A DNA stretch of 64,000 bases from Coccinella septempunctata (GCF_907165205.1 NC_058195.1:6944001-7008000), one strand, 5' to 3'. Positions 1-12,590 are shown, counted from the stretch's first letter. The notes: generated from the sequence alone by a model not told the origin. Translations and numbers: made by a program.

Positions 1-1170
1 CGTCATATATGTTGAAACTCATGGTAGAATTGTTATTTCCAGTAACACAGATTTTTGATGTTGGAAGAGTTGATACTGATGATGATGAACCATCTGTTGA
101 CTCAGAAACTGCTGAACTCGAGGACTGCAGAGCATTTGTAATCTCCTTACTACCAAATAATTTGCTAGACATTTCGATTTTTTTGTTGACCGAATCATCG
201 ACATAACTCATCGCAATTTCGGTGCTCTTCCACCCTCCTGCACGCTTTAGTGCTAAAATATCTCCACCCGAATCCGCAACCATAGTGGCTCCAATTCTTC
301 GAAAAGAGTGGCCGGTGTATAACTCAGGGTCTTTTAAACCTAAATATTTCGCTATTTGCTTTGGGACACCACCAATAGTGTGCTGGCCAGCGGGAAATGT
401 ACTTTCCATGTTGGTATGTCAAAAAAAATCTTAGGCTTTCTGTTCCAGGAGGCCGAAGATTTACATATTTTCTGTATAAATGCAGGGCTTGAAGCTGCAG
501 CCATCATCGGTTATGGTGAATCTTCTTGTTGTTAAATGTTTTGTTTGCCGCAATGTCACAATAACGTATTTTCCCATATCTTCTACATCATTCATGTTTA
601 AGGAGAGAATTTCGTCACATCGACAACATCCAAAAATCCCAAATATTGTTACAATTTTCTCCAGCAACCACTAGTCATCAGGAGCATGTAAAAGAAATTG
701 TTCAGCCTCTTCTTTACTTAATACCTTGGCCTTTTTTGGCGTATAACGCTCATTTTTTCGTTTCAGAAACGCTATTACCTTTTGAAATCGGCAAATGACA
801 ACTAAACGTCATATTTTTCAATGAATTTTTTAAGGAAAACAAACCTGCGAACAGTGGCATTTTCTTTCATTTCCAAACAGCTTTTCAGCATAGACCATTT
901 TGCCCATAAAGTATTAGGGCTGAATCTAGCTGATAGTTGATTCAAATGGAGCAACAAAACATCTTCAGTTACCCCAATCACACTATTTTTGTTTTGCAAC
1001 ATTTTGAAGTCGTCGTATTCTCGCTCGTACCATGAAGCTGATTTTGCAGGTAATAAACTTGAAGCTACACTGCTGGCTGCCTCAATAATTTCTTTTGGTA
1101 CTTTCATTTTCGCTTTCGCCAAAACAAATGTAAAGAGAAAAAACAGACATGTTCTTGGCAACGCTTCCAT
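1..1170 (-). pseudogene. Crypton-like tyrosine recombinase, frameshifted and cut by the window edge
   Basis: Conceptual translation of the minus strand gives the parts of a tyrosine recombinase in the right order. An N-terminal SAM-like core-binding region lies around 1110-802. A linker rich in Lys follows (about 760-670). The catalytic domain starts with the first Arg in the motif GCCRCDEILSL (about 640-600). Then come the H-x-x-R box in GHSFRRIG (about 313-290), the Trp of GGWKS (codon 232-230) and the candidate nucleophile Tyr of SYVDD (codon 205-203). These enzymes cut and rejoin DNA through a Tyr-phosphate link; Cryptons carry little else. The reading frame shifts near 800 and again between the catalytic blocks, so this copy is dead. 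Family placement is from motif order; a DIRS/Ngaro origin is possible but no reverse transcriptase is visible. Confidence 0.75.
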
Positions 1171-1264
1171 AGCTTACGACATTTGCGACAAATTATTGAG
1201 ATTTTTTTGGAATTTATCTAACCTTTTTACAAATGAGAAACAAATAAAATATAAAACAATACAC

Positions 1265-1343
1265 GCAAGGTAACGGGTTTTACTGGATCAAGGAGGTAAC
1301 TTATATTATCCTCCATTCGCCAGTAAAAACCCTCTTACCTTGC
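1265..1343. repeat. Imperfect inverted repeat (hairpin) beside the Crypton
   Basis: The sequence begins GCAAGGTAACGGGTTTTACT and ends with its near reverse complement (CCAGTAAAAACCCTCTTACC then TTGC). A second, inner inversion (GGAGGTAA...TTATCCTCC) lies between the arms. It may be a Crypton terminus or a tiny MITE. The rest of 1171-2039 shows no gene or recognised repeat. Confidence 0.6.
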
Positions 1344-2039
1344 TAGTAATGTTATATACTATTTTTCATATATGATTAGGTTCTGCCGACCTACACAGAG
1401 ACTGTATCTATTTTCATGGCCCACAGTGTATATAACCAAAGCTAGAACCTGGATAAACACTAGATAATAAAGGAACTTCCCCAAATTTCAAACAGCATCC
1501 TACATCCTAGTTTTAGAGCGCCAAAAAACGTGAAAAGGAAAAACCCTCAGAGGCGACATTCAACAGGTTCATCCTTTGATGTTTCGCCGATCACAGGATG
1601 CGATGTGCGTACGCACACTCAAGGATGCAATTCTTCTGGGATAAATCAATGTTTTCACCTTTTATCCCGTTGTCAATGCGAGCAAAACATGGCTTTTCAC
1701 GACTTTTGCCGACAAACGTAAATGACACAAATATGAATGGTCCCTGCTGGGTGTCCTATTTGTACATTGTGAACAACAAATCGTACATCCTATTGGGACC
1801 ACGTGAAACGAGAGCGGCGTAGGCGGAAACGGCATACAGGGCGAGACAGGTAAAGGCACCGCGTTCAAGCCGCAAAGGTTTGTTCGGACGTCATTTAAGA
1901 ATTGAATCATTTGAATGCTGAAGAATGACGGTCAATTGATTGTAAACACGATTTGGTACAATACTTGTCATTGATCTGGAGGTGACCGAAATGTTTCTAT
2001 GTATGCGTAAGATGATAGGCGATTTGGAGAAATGTATAG

Positions 2040-2680
2040 TTACAGGGTGAGTCTTAAACTTACACTTATATTTTAACAGACGACTCCTGAGGTCAAAAGA
2101 AACTCTTTTTCCCTTCATCATTTTTGCAATTTCGCTCGGTTGGAAAGATAGAGGTTGTTTTAAATCACAAATGTCTAGCGGAATGGTTTTCGGAATAAAG
2201 TTTTTCATTGATGTGATAAATTATTCTCCCAACATAAAATTCAACCCACATCTTCATCACAGTAGATTCATGAGGTCAAAAGAAACACTCTTTAACTATA
2301 ACATTTCTTCTGATTCGGCCCTGATAAAAAGATAAAGCATTTTGAGTTTTTATTATGAGCTGTGCCACCCCTTGAAGAACAAAGTTATCTTCAGAATAAC
2401 TAGCTTAAACTGTGACACTACACATCCGTGGATCTTTTGAACATAGTTAAATTCAGCCAAAGTACCCAATTTTTCAAATTCCACAGATACTTTTTAATTT
2501 TTGAATATCAAATTACTCGAAACCAGTGCATTATACGAGAAAATATGAAATAGTTATTTTTTACAGCCTGTATCTTTTAAACCGAGCTGACTGAGAAAAA
2601 TGGTGACGGAAAAAAGTGTTTCCCTTGACCTCAAGAATCTACTGTTGAAATATTTGTTTTAGTCGAAGACTAACCCTGTG
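2040..2680. mobile_element. MITE family A, copy 1
   Basis: Left end TACAGGGTGAGTCTT and an inverted right end (AGTCGAAGACTAACCCTGTG) bound about 640 bp without a coding frame. Shared family blocks are present: 'gaggtcaaaagaaac' near the left end, 'ctgtgccacc', and 'gacctcaagaatctactgtt' near the right end. The ends and flanking TA suggest a Tc1/mariner-type non-autonomous element, which is inference. Confidence 0.8.
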
Positions 2681-2826
2681 TACAGGGTGAAAATGAATAG
2701 TTACGAAAAATTTTAGGACTGGCGTTTCCTTTTTCAGTTTAAATGTGTTTCTAATTTGTTTTAGTCATGTTTTCAATTATGTATGTGGATCACGTTATTA
2801 GGAAATATATTTCAGTCAAAATAAGC

Positions 2827-2856
2827 CTGAAGAAACCGGCAAAAGTCCACCGAAAC
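2827..2856 (+). ncRNA. Hammerhead-like core motif, probable Penelope-like element remnant
   Basis: The segment reads CTGAAGA, a short possible stem-loop, then GAAAC. This is the order of the two conserved boxes of a hammerhead ribozyme (CUGANGA - stem II - GAAA), typical of Penelope-like element ends. Stem II pairs weakly here, so activity is doubtful. The flanking 2680-3360 holds no reverse transcriptase frame that I can see; the GC-richer part 2990-3340 is unassigned. Confidence 0.4.
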
Positions 2857-3359
2857 GTTGTTGGATGTTTTCCCGAACTTCTTTAAGGATTTTTACTGGG
2901 ATTGAAAGTGACAAGTTACAATTCGATCGTTTCTCCACTTTCCAGATAATATTTTTCGGATAAGTCTTCAGTTCTACCTCCGATCTAGCAGCGCATTCGT
3001 CAAAAAGGAGCGGGACAAAGAGAGAAAGACACCAGTCACACGTGTTCGGCAATAATCTGTCTCATTAACATATTCGGTTGGGGCTTTGAAAGGCTGCCGC
3101 CGCGGTTTAACTTCATTGATTAGCTTTTTAATTTTTTTATTCGTTTCTCCCGGACTGGACCATTATGTTCTTGCGCTGGGATTAGAACGACGGACGTTCG
3201 GACAGGTATTCGCTGCATTTGTTATAATTTCAGATGTAGGCGGCTCGCTGAAGACTGGAATTGACCACGTTCCTGATCACACCGACCAGAAGATCGGCTA
3301 TGAATGGGATGTCGTACGATATCAATGCAAAGTTGATAAATATTAGATAATCCATGCAT

Positions 3360-6300
3360 CTCATATCCTAGGATAGTAATAGAACACACTAATTCTTGCA
3401 AAAATTAGCAACTACGCCTAAAAAGTTGACTGAATATGGGATCAGACGATTATAACAGGAGATATCGCAGATTGAAAATTGCGATTTTTTAAAAATTGCC
3501 ATTTCCAAGATGAAAATCTAAACGAAGGAAGAAAGGCTTTCGAAATTGCTCGCAATAGATTCAGCGTATTCGAAAACCTATATTTCCATACCGAAATTTC
3601 AAATATCTGGCCCTGTTTAGGAGAAAATAATTTTTTTTGTTTTTCCACTTTTCATTTTCGAGTTGACTTCGAAGAGCACTCTGGAGTGCAATTCTCTATT
3701 GAATCATCAACTGTTTGGTTTTCTAGAATCTTCAAAACAAACTCTATGCACTCCATACTCTAAGACAGTGATAGAACATCCTGATTTTCAGACAGAGTAG
3801 CAAATATGTCATTTTAGGGGGGTCTAACCCCTTGCTCATTTTTGACCCAAAAAATCGAGATTTTCGAAATCGAGTTTTTGTGCTAGGGTGGAAGCCTTGG
3901 CAATGCTGATTATAAAACTGGAAATCCCAATTGGATCAGACGAATATAACGGGAGATATCGCAGATTGAAAATTGCGATTTTTTAAAAATTGCCATTTCC
4001 AAGATGAAAATCTAAACGAAGGGAGATAGGCTTTCGAAATTGCTTGCAATAGATTCAGCGTATTCGAAAACCTATATTTTCATACCGAAATTTCAAATAT
4101 CTGGCCCTGTTTAGGAGAAAATAATTTTTTTTGTTTTTCCACTTTTCATTTTCGAGTTGACTTCGAAGAGCTCTCTGGAGTGCAATTCTCTATTGAATCA
4201 TCAACTGTTTGGTTTTCTAGAATCTTCAAAACAAACTATATGCACTCCATACCCTAAGACAGTGATAGAACATCCTGATTTTCAGACAGAGTAGCAAATA
4301 TGTCATTTTAGGGGGGTCTAACCCCTTGCTCATTTTTGACCCAAAAAATCGAGATTTTAGAACTCGAGTTTTTGTGCTAGGGTGGAAGCCTTGGCAATGC
4401 TGATTACAAAACTGGAAATCCCAATTGGATCAGACGAATATAACAAGAGATATCGCAGATTGAAAATTGCGATTTTTTAAAAATTGCCATTTCCAAGATG
4501 AAAATCTAAACGAAGGGAGATAGGCTTTCGAAATTGCTCGCAATAGATTCAGCGTATTCGAAAACCTATATTTCCATACCGAAATTTCAAATATCTGGCC
4601 CTGTTAAGGGGAAAATATTTTTTTTTGTTTTTCCACTCTTCATTTTCGAGTTGACTTCGAAGAGCTCTCTGGAGTGCAATTCTCTATTGAATCATCAACT
4701 CTTCGGTTTTCTAGAATCTTCAGAACAAATTCTATGCACTCCATACCTTAAGACAGTGATAGAACATCCTGATTTTCAGACAGAGTAGCAAATATGTCAT
4801 TTTAGGGGGGTCTAACCCCTTGCTCATTTTTGACCCAAAAAATTGAAATTTTCGAACACAAGTTTTTGTGCTAGGGTGGAAGCCTTGGCAATGCTGATTA
4901 CAAAACTGGAAATCCCAATTGGATCAGACGAATATAACAGGAGATATCGCAGATTGAAAATTGCGATTTTTTAAAAATTGCCATTTCCAAGATGAAAATC
5001 TAAACGAAGGGAGATAGGCTTTCGAAATTGCTCGCAATAGATTCAGCGTATTCGAAAGCCTATATTTCCATACCGAAATTTCAAATATCTGGCCCTGTTT
5101 AGGAGAAAATAATTTTTTTTGTTTTTCCACTTTTCATTTTCGAGTTGACTTCGAAGAGCTCTCTGGAGTGCAATTCTCTATTGAATCATCAACTGTTTGG
5201 TTTTCTAAAATCTTCAAAACAAACTCTATGCACTTCATACCCTAAGACAGTGATAGAACATCCTGATTGTCAGACAGAGTAGCAAATATGTCATTTTAGG
5301 GGGGTCTAACCCCTTGCTCATTTTTGACCCAAAAAATCGAGATTTTCGAACTCGAGTTTTTGTGCTAGGGTGGAAGCCTTGGCAATGCTGATAACAAAAC
5401 TGGAAATCCCAATTGGATCAGACGAATATAACAGGAGATATCGCAGATTGAAAATTGCGATTTTTTAAAAATTGCCATTTCCAAGATGAAAATCTAAACG
5501 AATGGAGAAAGGCTTTCGAAATTGCTCGCAATAGATTCAGCGCATTCGAAAACCTTTATTTTCATACCGAAATTTCAAATATCTGGCCCTGTTTAGGAGA
5601 AAATAATTTTTTTTGTTTTTCCACTTTTCATTTTCGAGTTGACTTCGAAGAGCTCTCTGGAGTGCAATTCTCTATTGAATCATCAACTGTTTGGTCTTCT
5701 AGAATCTTCAAAACAAACTATTTGCACTCCATACCCTAAGACAGTGATAGAACATCCTGATTGTCAGACAGAGTAGCAAATATGTCATTTTAGGGGGGTC
5801 TAACCCCTTGCTCATTTTTGACCCAAAAAATCGAGATTTTCGAACTCGAGTTTTTGTGCTAGGGTGGAAGCCTTGGCAATGCTGATTACAAAACTGGAAA
5901 TCCCAATTGGATCAGACGAATATAACAGGAGATATCGCAGATTGAAAATTGCGATTTTTTAAAAATTGCCATTTCCAAGATGAAAATCTAAACGAAGGGA
6001 GATAGGCTTTCGAAATTGCTCGCAATAGATTCAGCGTATTCGAAAACCTATATTTCCATACCGAAATTTCAAATATCTGGCCCTGTTTAGGAGAAAATAA
6101 TTTATTTTGTTTTTCCACTTTTCATTTTCGAGTTGACTTCGAAGAGCTCTCTGGAGTGCAATTCTCTATTGAATCATCAACTGTTTGGTTTTCTAGAATC
6201 TTCAAAACAAACTATATGCATTCCATACCCTAAGACAGTGATAGAACATCCTGATTTTCAGACAGAGTAGCAAATATGTAATTTTAGGGGGGTCTAACCC

Positions 6301-8250
6301 CTTGCTCATTTTTGACCCAAAAAATCGAGATTTTCGAAATCGAGTTTTTGTGCTAGGGTGGAAGCCTTGGCAATGCTGATTATAAAACTGGAAAACCCAA
6401 TTGGATCAGACGAATATAACGGGAGATATCGCAGATTGAAAATTGCGATTTTTTAAAAATTGCCATTTCCAAGATGAAAATCTAAACGAAGAGAGATAGG
6501 CTTTCAAAATTGCTCGCAATATATTGGGCGTGTTCGAAAACCTATATTTTCATACCAAAATTTCGAATATCTGGCTCTGTTTAGGAGAAAATAATTTTTT
6601 TTGTTTTTCCACTTTTCATTTTCGAGTTGACTTCGAAGAGCTCTCTGGAGTGCAATTCTCTATTGAATCATCAACTGTTTGGTTTTCTAGAATCTTCAAA
6701 ACAAACTCTATGCACTGCATACCCTAAGACAGTGATAGAACATCCTGATTTTCAGACAGAGTAGCAAATATGTCATTTTAGGGGGGTCTAACCCCTTGCT
6801 CATTTTTGACCAAAAAAATCGAGATTTTCGAAATCGAGTTTTTGTGCTAGGGTGGAAGCCTTGGCAATGCTGATTATAAAACTGGAAAACCCAATTGGAT
6901 CAGACGAATATAACGGGAGATATCGCATATTGAAAATTGCGATTTTTTAAAAATTGCCATTTTCAAGATGAAAATCTAAACGAAGGGAGCTAGGCTCTCG
7001 AAATTGCTCGCAATAGATTCAGCGTATTCGAAAACCTATATTTCCATACCGAAATTTCAAATATCTGGCCCTGTTCAGGAGAAAATAATTTTTTTTGTTT
7101 TTCCACTTTTCATTTTCGAGTTGACTTCGAAGAGCTCTCTGGAGTGCAATTCTCTATTGAATCATCAACTGTTTGGTTTTCTAGAATCTTCAAAACAAAC
7201 TATATGCACTCCATACCCTAAGACAGTGATAGAACATCCTGGTTTTCAGACAGAGTAGCAAATATGTCATTTTAGGGGGGTCTAACCCCTTGCTCATTTT
7301 TGACCCAAAAAATCGAGATTTTCGAAATCGAGTTTTTGCGCTAGGGTGGAAGCCTTGGCAATGCTGATTACAAAACTGGAAATCCCAATTGGATCGGACG
7401 AATATAACAGGAGATATCGCAGATTGAAAATTGCGATTTTTTAAAAATTGCCATTTCCAAGATGAAAATCTAAACGAAGGGAGATAGGCTCTCGAAATTG
7501 CTCGCAATAGATTCAGCGTATTCGAAAACCTATATTTCCATACCGAAATTTCAAATATCTGGCCCTGTTTAGGAGAAAATAATTTTTTTTGTTTTTCCAC
7601 TTTTCATTTTCGAGTTGACTTCGAAGAGCTCTCTGGAGTGCAATTCTCTATTGAATCATCAACTGTTTGGTTTTCTAGAATCTTCAAAACAAATTATATT
7701 CACTCCATAGCCAGAGACAGTAATAGAACAATCTGAATTTCAGACAGAGTAGCAAATATGTCATTTTAGGGGGGTCTAACACCTTGCTCATTTTTGACCC
7801 AAAAAATCGAGATTTTCGAACTCTAGTTTTTGTGCTAGGGTGGAAGCCTTGGCAATGCTGATTACAAAACTGGAAATCCCAATTGGATCAGACGAATATA
7901 ACAGGAGATATCGCAGATTGAAAATTGCGATTTTTTAAAAATTGCCATTTCCAAGATGAAAATCTAAACGAAGGGAGAAAGGCTTTCGAAATTGCCCGCA
8001 ATAGATTCAGCGTATTCGAAAACCTATATTTCCATACCGAAATTTCAAATATCTGGCCCTGTTTAGGACAAAATAATTTTTTTTGTTTTTCCACTTTTCA
8101 TTTTCGAGTTGACTTCGAAGTGCCCTCTGGAGTGCAATTCTCTATTGAATCATCAACTGTTTGGTTTTCTAGAATCTTCAGAACAAATTATATTCACTCC
8201 ATAGCCAGAGACAGTAATAGAACAATCTGAATTTCAGACAGAGTAGCAAA
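3360..8250. repeat. Satellite array, ten monomers of exactly 494 bp
   Basis: The anchor GATATCGCA(G/T)ATTGAAAAT starts at 3461, 3955, 4449, 4943, 5437, 5931, 6425, 6919, 7413 and 7907, always 494 bp apart. Monomers differ by scattered substitutions and show no net indels. Each contains a G-run/C-run near-palindrome (GGGGGGTCTAACCCC) and a TTCGAAnTCGA block. The first monomer's left edge (3360-3440) is diverged and the last monomer stops near 8250. The short frames inside recur with the period and have stops at the same places, so I do not call them genes. The array lies in the presumed intron 2 of gsb-n. Confidence 0.95.
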
Positions 8251-8946
8251 ATCATATTCGGTGGTTTACCCCCGGATCGGAGAAATATAACAGCCTCAAG
8301 TCATTTCAGGAATTTGGTTATTAAAGCAGCACAATATGGAGTTTTGACTCGTAAACGCGAATTTATTTCTGTTAGGGTTCCATAATATCTTCTTATTCTT
8401 TAATTTTCGAGTTTTATCAACAACACTCATCAGCGAAACTTCATGATATTCATGAAGCCATCAATAAATTTTGTAAATGTAGATTCAATCCAATTCTCCC
8501 ATAAAAAACACCCCCAATACACAGCTCCCAATATTAAAATCTAATATTCTGTTTCAATTCAATATTCACGTCCATGTTCGGGGAATTGAGTGAAAGCAGG
8601 GATCATTGCATTATTAGGAGAAGATTAACGAGGACGAGCCTCCTCTTTCGCAGGCTTCAAAGGCCATTCAGTCCCTCTTGGTAGTTATATATCATAGATT
8701 TCTGCGGATTACGTGGGACTTAGCAAACCGCCCCCAAGTTAACGCGATATCTAACTGCCGGCAGATTTATTAGACATTACTTGGAAGTGAACCTGCATCA
8801 TTACTGGCGGATGATCAATGATAATTTTCCTCAACGAGGTGAAAAAAATATTCTCGATTTGGTCCATACACATAGATTGATTTCAAATCAAAATCAATGT
8901 CAAGACTTCAAGTTTTGTGCAGGAAATTCCGATAAGATCCTTCATA
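8251..8946. other. Non-repetitive stretch, nothing recognised
   Basis: No convincing gene, no repeat shared with the rest of the window, and no paired-domain or homeodomain exon on either strand. Confidence 0.5.
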
Positions 8947-9590
8947 TACAGGGTGAGTCTTGACTTGTACAGATAATTTAACAGTACCTTCTTGAGGCCA
9001 AAAGAAACACTTTTTTTTACCACTTTTTCAGAATCGGCTCGGTTTGAAAGTTACACGCTGTTGAAAAAACATTAAAAACATTTATTTTTAGTTCAATCTC
9101 ACAAATGGTTTTATCGAAAAATAGTTTTCAATTCATTTGATGCATCTTTTTAGAACACAAGATATCACCCACGTCTTTCAGTTTTCTCATTATGACCATT
9201 ACGTACCATACTAAAAATTTAAAGAAACCAACTCTTGAAACTAAGTTGCAAAATAAAAGCACTCTTCATATTTTCTCGTGTAATGCGCCGTTTTCGAGTT
9301 ATTTGAGGTTCAAAAATTAAAGAGTATTTGTGAAATTTGAAAAATTAGGTACTTTGGCTGGATACAACTCTGTTTGAAAGATCCACAGATGTGTAGTGTC
9401 ACAAATTTAGCTGGTAATTCTCAAGGTAATTTTATTTTTCCAGTAGTGGTGGCACAGCTCTTTAACAACTTAAAAAGGGTATAGTTTTTGTCAGGGCCGA
9501 ATCGAAAAAAATGGTATAGAAAAAAGTGTTTCTTCAGACCTCAAGAATCTACTGTTAAAATATTTGTACGAGTCAAAGACTCACCTTGCA
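8947..9590. mobile_element. MITE family A, copy 2
   Basis: Starts TACAGGGTGAGTCTTGACTT and ends GAGTCAAAGACTCACCTTGC, with the shared subterminal blocks and no coding capacity. The following 9591-10215 is AT-rich and looks like an unrelated decayed repeat (it contains the phrase ATATCTCGAAAACG common in such elements), without a gene. Confidence 0.85.
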
Positions 9591-10291
9591 TAAATCTAAT
9601 TATACACATTCCTTTTACTGAACTTACCTTTCAATATCCCATCAATCGAATAATCTTTTTTCCCGTACTCATCCTCATTGAGGTGATTCGAATCTTGAAG
9701 AAATCTATTGATATTTGCTTCACTTGGAGGGTTGGATGTGCCTTCCTGAAATTAAAAAAAGCGATGTGATATGAACTGTGAGTTGAAAGTTGAGCTCAAC
9801 GATCGTAATTATAATGTCTTGTCGTTCAATCTAAACGTCCTGTAAGTTTTTCCACACCGATCGTTTTTCAAGGCATATTTGGTCCTATCCATCGTTTCTG
9901 TATTCATGTTGAAAGTTGTCTGAAGTAATTTTACCTACCCATAACCGTTTTCGAGTTAGAGGGCGATAAGGGCTAGGAGTTTAGCCACTTTTGCGAAAAC
10001 CCAAGGTCAAAGTAAAAACCCATTCATCATCATATATCTCGAAAACGTTCAAAGATAGAAAAAATTGCTTCGGACAAAATTTGTAGAAAATGTTATGCTC
10101 TACAACTTTTATAATGTATGCGAAAACAATTTGAGGCCCAGGAGAGGAGATAATTCAAAAAAACTGATTTTTGTGGCCCTTTATGGCCAAGTTTTATTGT
10201 TTCGGCTTGCTAAAAATGTCAGATTATAAATTTCAAATGGAGACCAATCTCGGTTTAAGGAACTGAATAAAACAATGTGATTTCAGAGCGT

Positions 10292-10323
10292 CGTTTCGGC
10301 GTTATATTTCGCCTTCCTTAGGC
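10292..10323 (-). ncRNA. Hammerhead-like motif, left arm (mutated core)
   Basis: Reverse-complement copy of the right-arm motif. The first box reads CTAAGGA instead of CTGAGGA, which breaks the conserved CUGA; the stem II arms and GAAAC are kept. Probably inactive. Confidence 0.45.
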
Positions 10324-11214
10324 TACAAAGAAATTAATAACGATAATTAAGTAAATGTGAACATAGTGGCATAATATAAATAAATCTAAAACTTCAGTAA
10401 AAGAATACAAAAAGAGATCTAACAGATCAACAAATCACGCTACAACACGATTCTCTGTTTGGAGACTGACTAGACTGTATATTATTTGTATAAAATATCA
10501 ACCCCCAGCATCTCACCTTTAAAATCCCATATTCCTCAAAAGAAGAACTTGTCAGTGACAAAGTCATTAAATAAAACTCTAAATGATGATCAAAAAATGC
10601 TTGGAGGGCTCAACTTTGGAGTACTTGATAAATTTTCTTGGTTTCGATACATTGCACATTGGAATCTCGATTTTACTGATGGACAAAGGGGATGAATGAA
10701 CGCCAACGCCGCAACATATGAAACATCAACACAAAAACCGGGAACAGAAAAACAGAAACAATGAAGAGGTATATCATAACTATCTGTTAATTAGATTTAT
10801 ATAAATATTATTTAGGGTGGAAGTGTCAGCTTGAACATTAACATTGTCCCTTGTTCTCTTGATGTACACCATTTCTTTAAAAATTCTCTTTTCAAAACTA
10901 GATTCTCTTGATAAAATTTCTGGTTCACCGAAATTGAAATTTTTGATCATCATTTCGAGTTTTGTTTAATGACTTTGTCACTGACAAGTTCTTCTTTTGA
11001 GGAATATGGGATTTTAAAGGTGAGATGCTGGGGGTTGATATTTTATACAAATAATATACAGTCTAGTCAGTCTCCGAACAGAGAATTGTGTTGTAGCGTG
11101 ATTTGTTGATCTGTTAGATCTCTTTTTGTATTGTTTTACTGAAGTTTTAGACTTATTTATATTATGCCACTATGTTCACATTTACTTAATTATCGTTATT
11201 AATTTCTTTGTAGC

Positions 11215-11246
11215 CTGAGGAAGGCGAAATATAACGCCGAAACGTC
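11215..11246 (+). ncRNA. Hammerhead-ribozyme-like motif, right arm
   Basis: CTGAGGA (11215-11221) is followed by a stem-loop AGGCG-AAATATAA-CGCC and then GAAAC (11239-11243). These match the CUGANGA and GAAA boxes around stem II. Stem III and the cleavage triplet are not clear on paper, so this is a candidate only. Confidence 0.5.
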
Positions 11247-11349
11247 GCTCTGAAATCACATTGTCTTATTCAGTTCCTTAAACCGAGATTGGTCTCCATT
11301 TGAAATTTCTGGAAGGAACGAGAATAGTTCATCAACATGTCAGATTATA

Positions 11350-12590
11350 TTTTTTCCGTTATTATTGAATATTGAATCATTAGCTTAAAATAAGAAAAAA
11401 AGCCACTACGCTAGAGAATGTACACGTTTTTTTGCAAGTTTGGCGCCCTCCCACACATTTTCGTCACGCTTAAATTGTCAAATTAAGAGAATATATACTT
11501 TCCAACATGTAATTAACGACATATATCTTAATCTGACAAGTTCGAGTATGTACAATGATCGCTTTTTTTCATCTATTCTGACAGGGTGTCCTAGACAATT
11601 CCCCCTATATACAGGTCTAATTTTTGGTAGAGGTACTCTACAGGGTCCAAGGTATCTCCCCTTGTATTAATCTGACACGCTCGAGTAAATCCCGAAGCTC
11701 CCTCTTGGGCTCCCCAACTATTGTAGTAATACGGTTGAACTGGATGGATCTATGGACTGAAAATAACACCGTGACACATCTTCGAAATCTCCCTAAACGG
11801 AAGGGCCTCTCTCCGAACATCCCTGACGCGAATTCCTCGCACCAAACAGGTGTTCAGACACCAGGAACTGTCGGCGAAAGCCGTTGTCACTTGGAAACAA
11901 TAGGCGGCCGCGCGGACCAACGAGGAACTCCTCCGAGCAACTAATTAATAAGTGACTCCGACGTGCGGCCGAGAAAAAACGCTGTTCGACGCCTCTGACG
12001 AGCGGTATGCGAGGGATCCTCCAGAGATGCCGAAGAAAGGAAGGCGTAGCCTGTCGTTTACGGCGGGCCCGAGGGCCCACATCAGCGTCCACGGAGGGTC
12101 CAGCCGAGTCCGAAGATGCCTATCTACAGATGTCGCGGTAACGTAATTTCAGGGCGGTAACGCGGCACGCTTGTGGTGTCAGGGCACTATTATCATTGTG
12201 ATGTGTCCTCTGGCTCGATATGGATATTGCCTTTTCATCGAGAGCCGACATCTCTTGGTGCGGCGTTACGGCGGGCCGTGGTAGCATCTCGATGCTCTGG
12301 ACTTCCGTGCGATAGATCGCTCAAGACAAGATTGTCCGATAGATTCCCGAGCGTATCTGCTTGGGATATCTCGGGAATTGGCTTGTATCTTCGGCGGTTA
12401 TCGGAGAAAAGCTGCTTTAATTTTGTTATTCGAGAGTACCTCGAGGGCGATAGGCTTCGAGAATGTACATGGCGAGATATGCTCCGTTCGGAAGTGAGAT
12501 GAAGACATAAAAGTTTCGAAGACCATTTGCTATTCGAAAGGAATATGAAAAAAAAAAACAAATTGATGATGTATATTTGAAATTGTTGTG
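11350..12590. other. GC-richer, apparently non-repetitive DNA; candidate regulatory region
   Basis: From about 11640 to 12500 base composition is clearly richer in GC than the surroundings. Open frames occur on both strands (e.g. 11793-12092 minus, 12173-12502 plus), but none shows a domain and none has plausible gene structure. A short MITE-like start (ACAGGGTGTCC) sits near 11583. No homeodomain exon of gsb-n was found here. Confidence 0.4.

Larger units (their letters stand above)
10216..11349. mobile_element. Penelope-like fold-back element with 13-bp target duplication
   Basis: Two nearly identical arms of about 330 bp (about 10230-10567 and 10970-11308) are inverted around a 400-bp centre. 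The whole is flanked by the direct repeat ATGTCAGATTATA at 10216-10228 and 11337-11349, a good target-site duplication. Both arms carry the motif CTGAGGA / AGGCG...CGCC / GAAAC (left arm with a CTAAGGA change), like the hammerhead core of Penelope-like elements. No reverse transcriptase or GIY-YIG frame is present; the 69-codon frame at 10486-10695 is not recognisable. Element class is inferred from the motif and the inverted-arm architecture. Confidence 0.65.

Noticed and set aside
3442..8230. Recurrent 60-136-codon frames on both strands within the satellite
   Set aside because: They recur once per 494-bp monomer, have variable stops and no domain; they are shadows of the repeat.
3360..8250. 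CRISPR-like or other prokaryotic array
   Set aside because: Intron-bearing insect genes, 494-bp monomers without spacers, and animal transposons rule this out.
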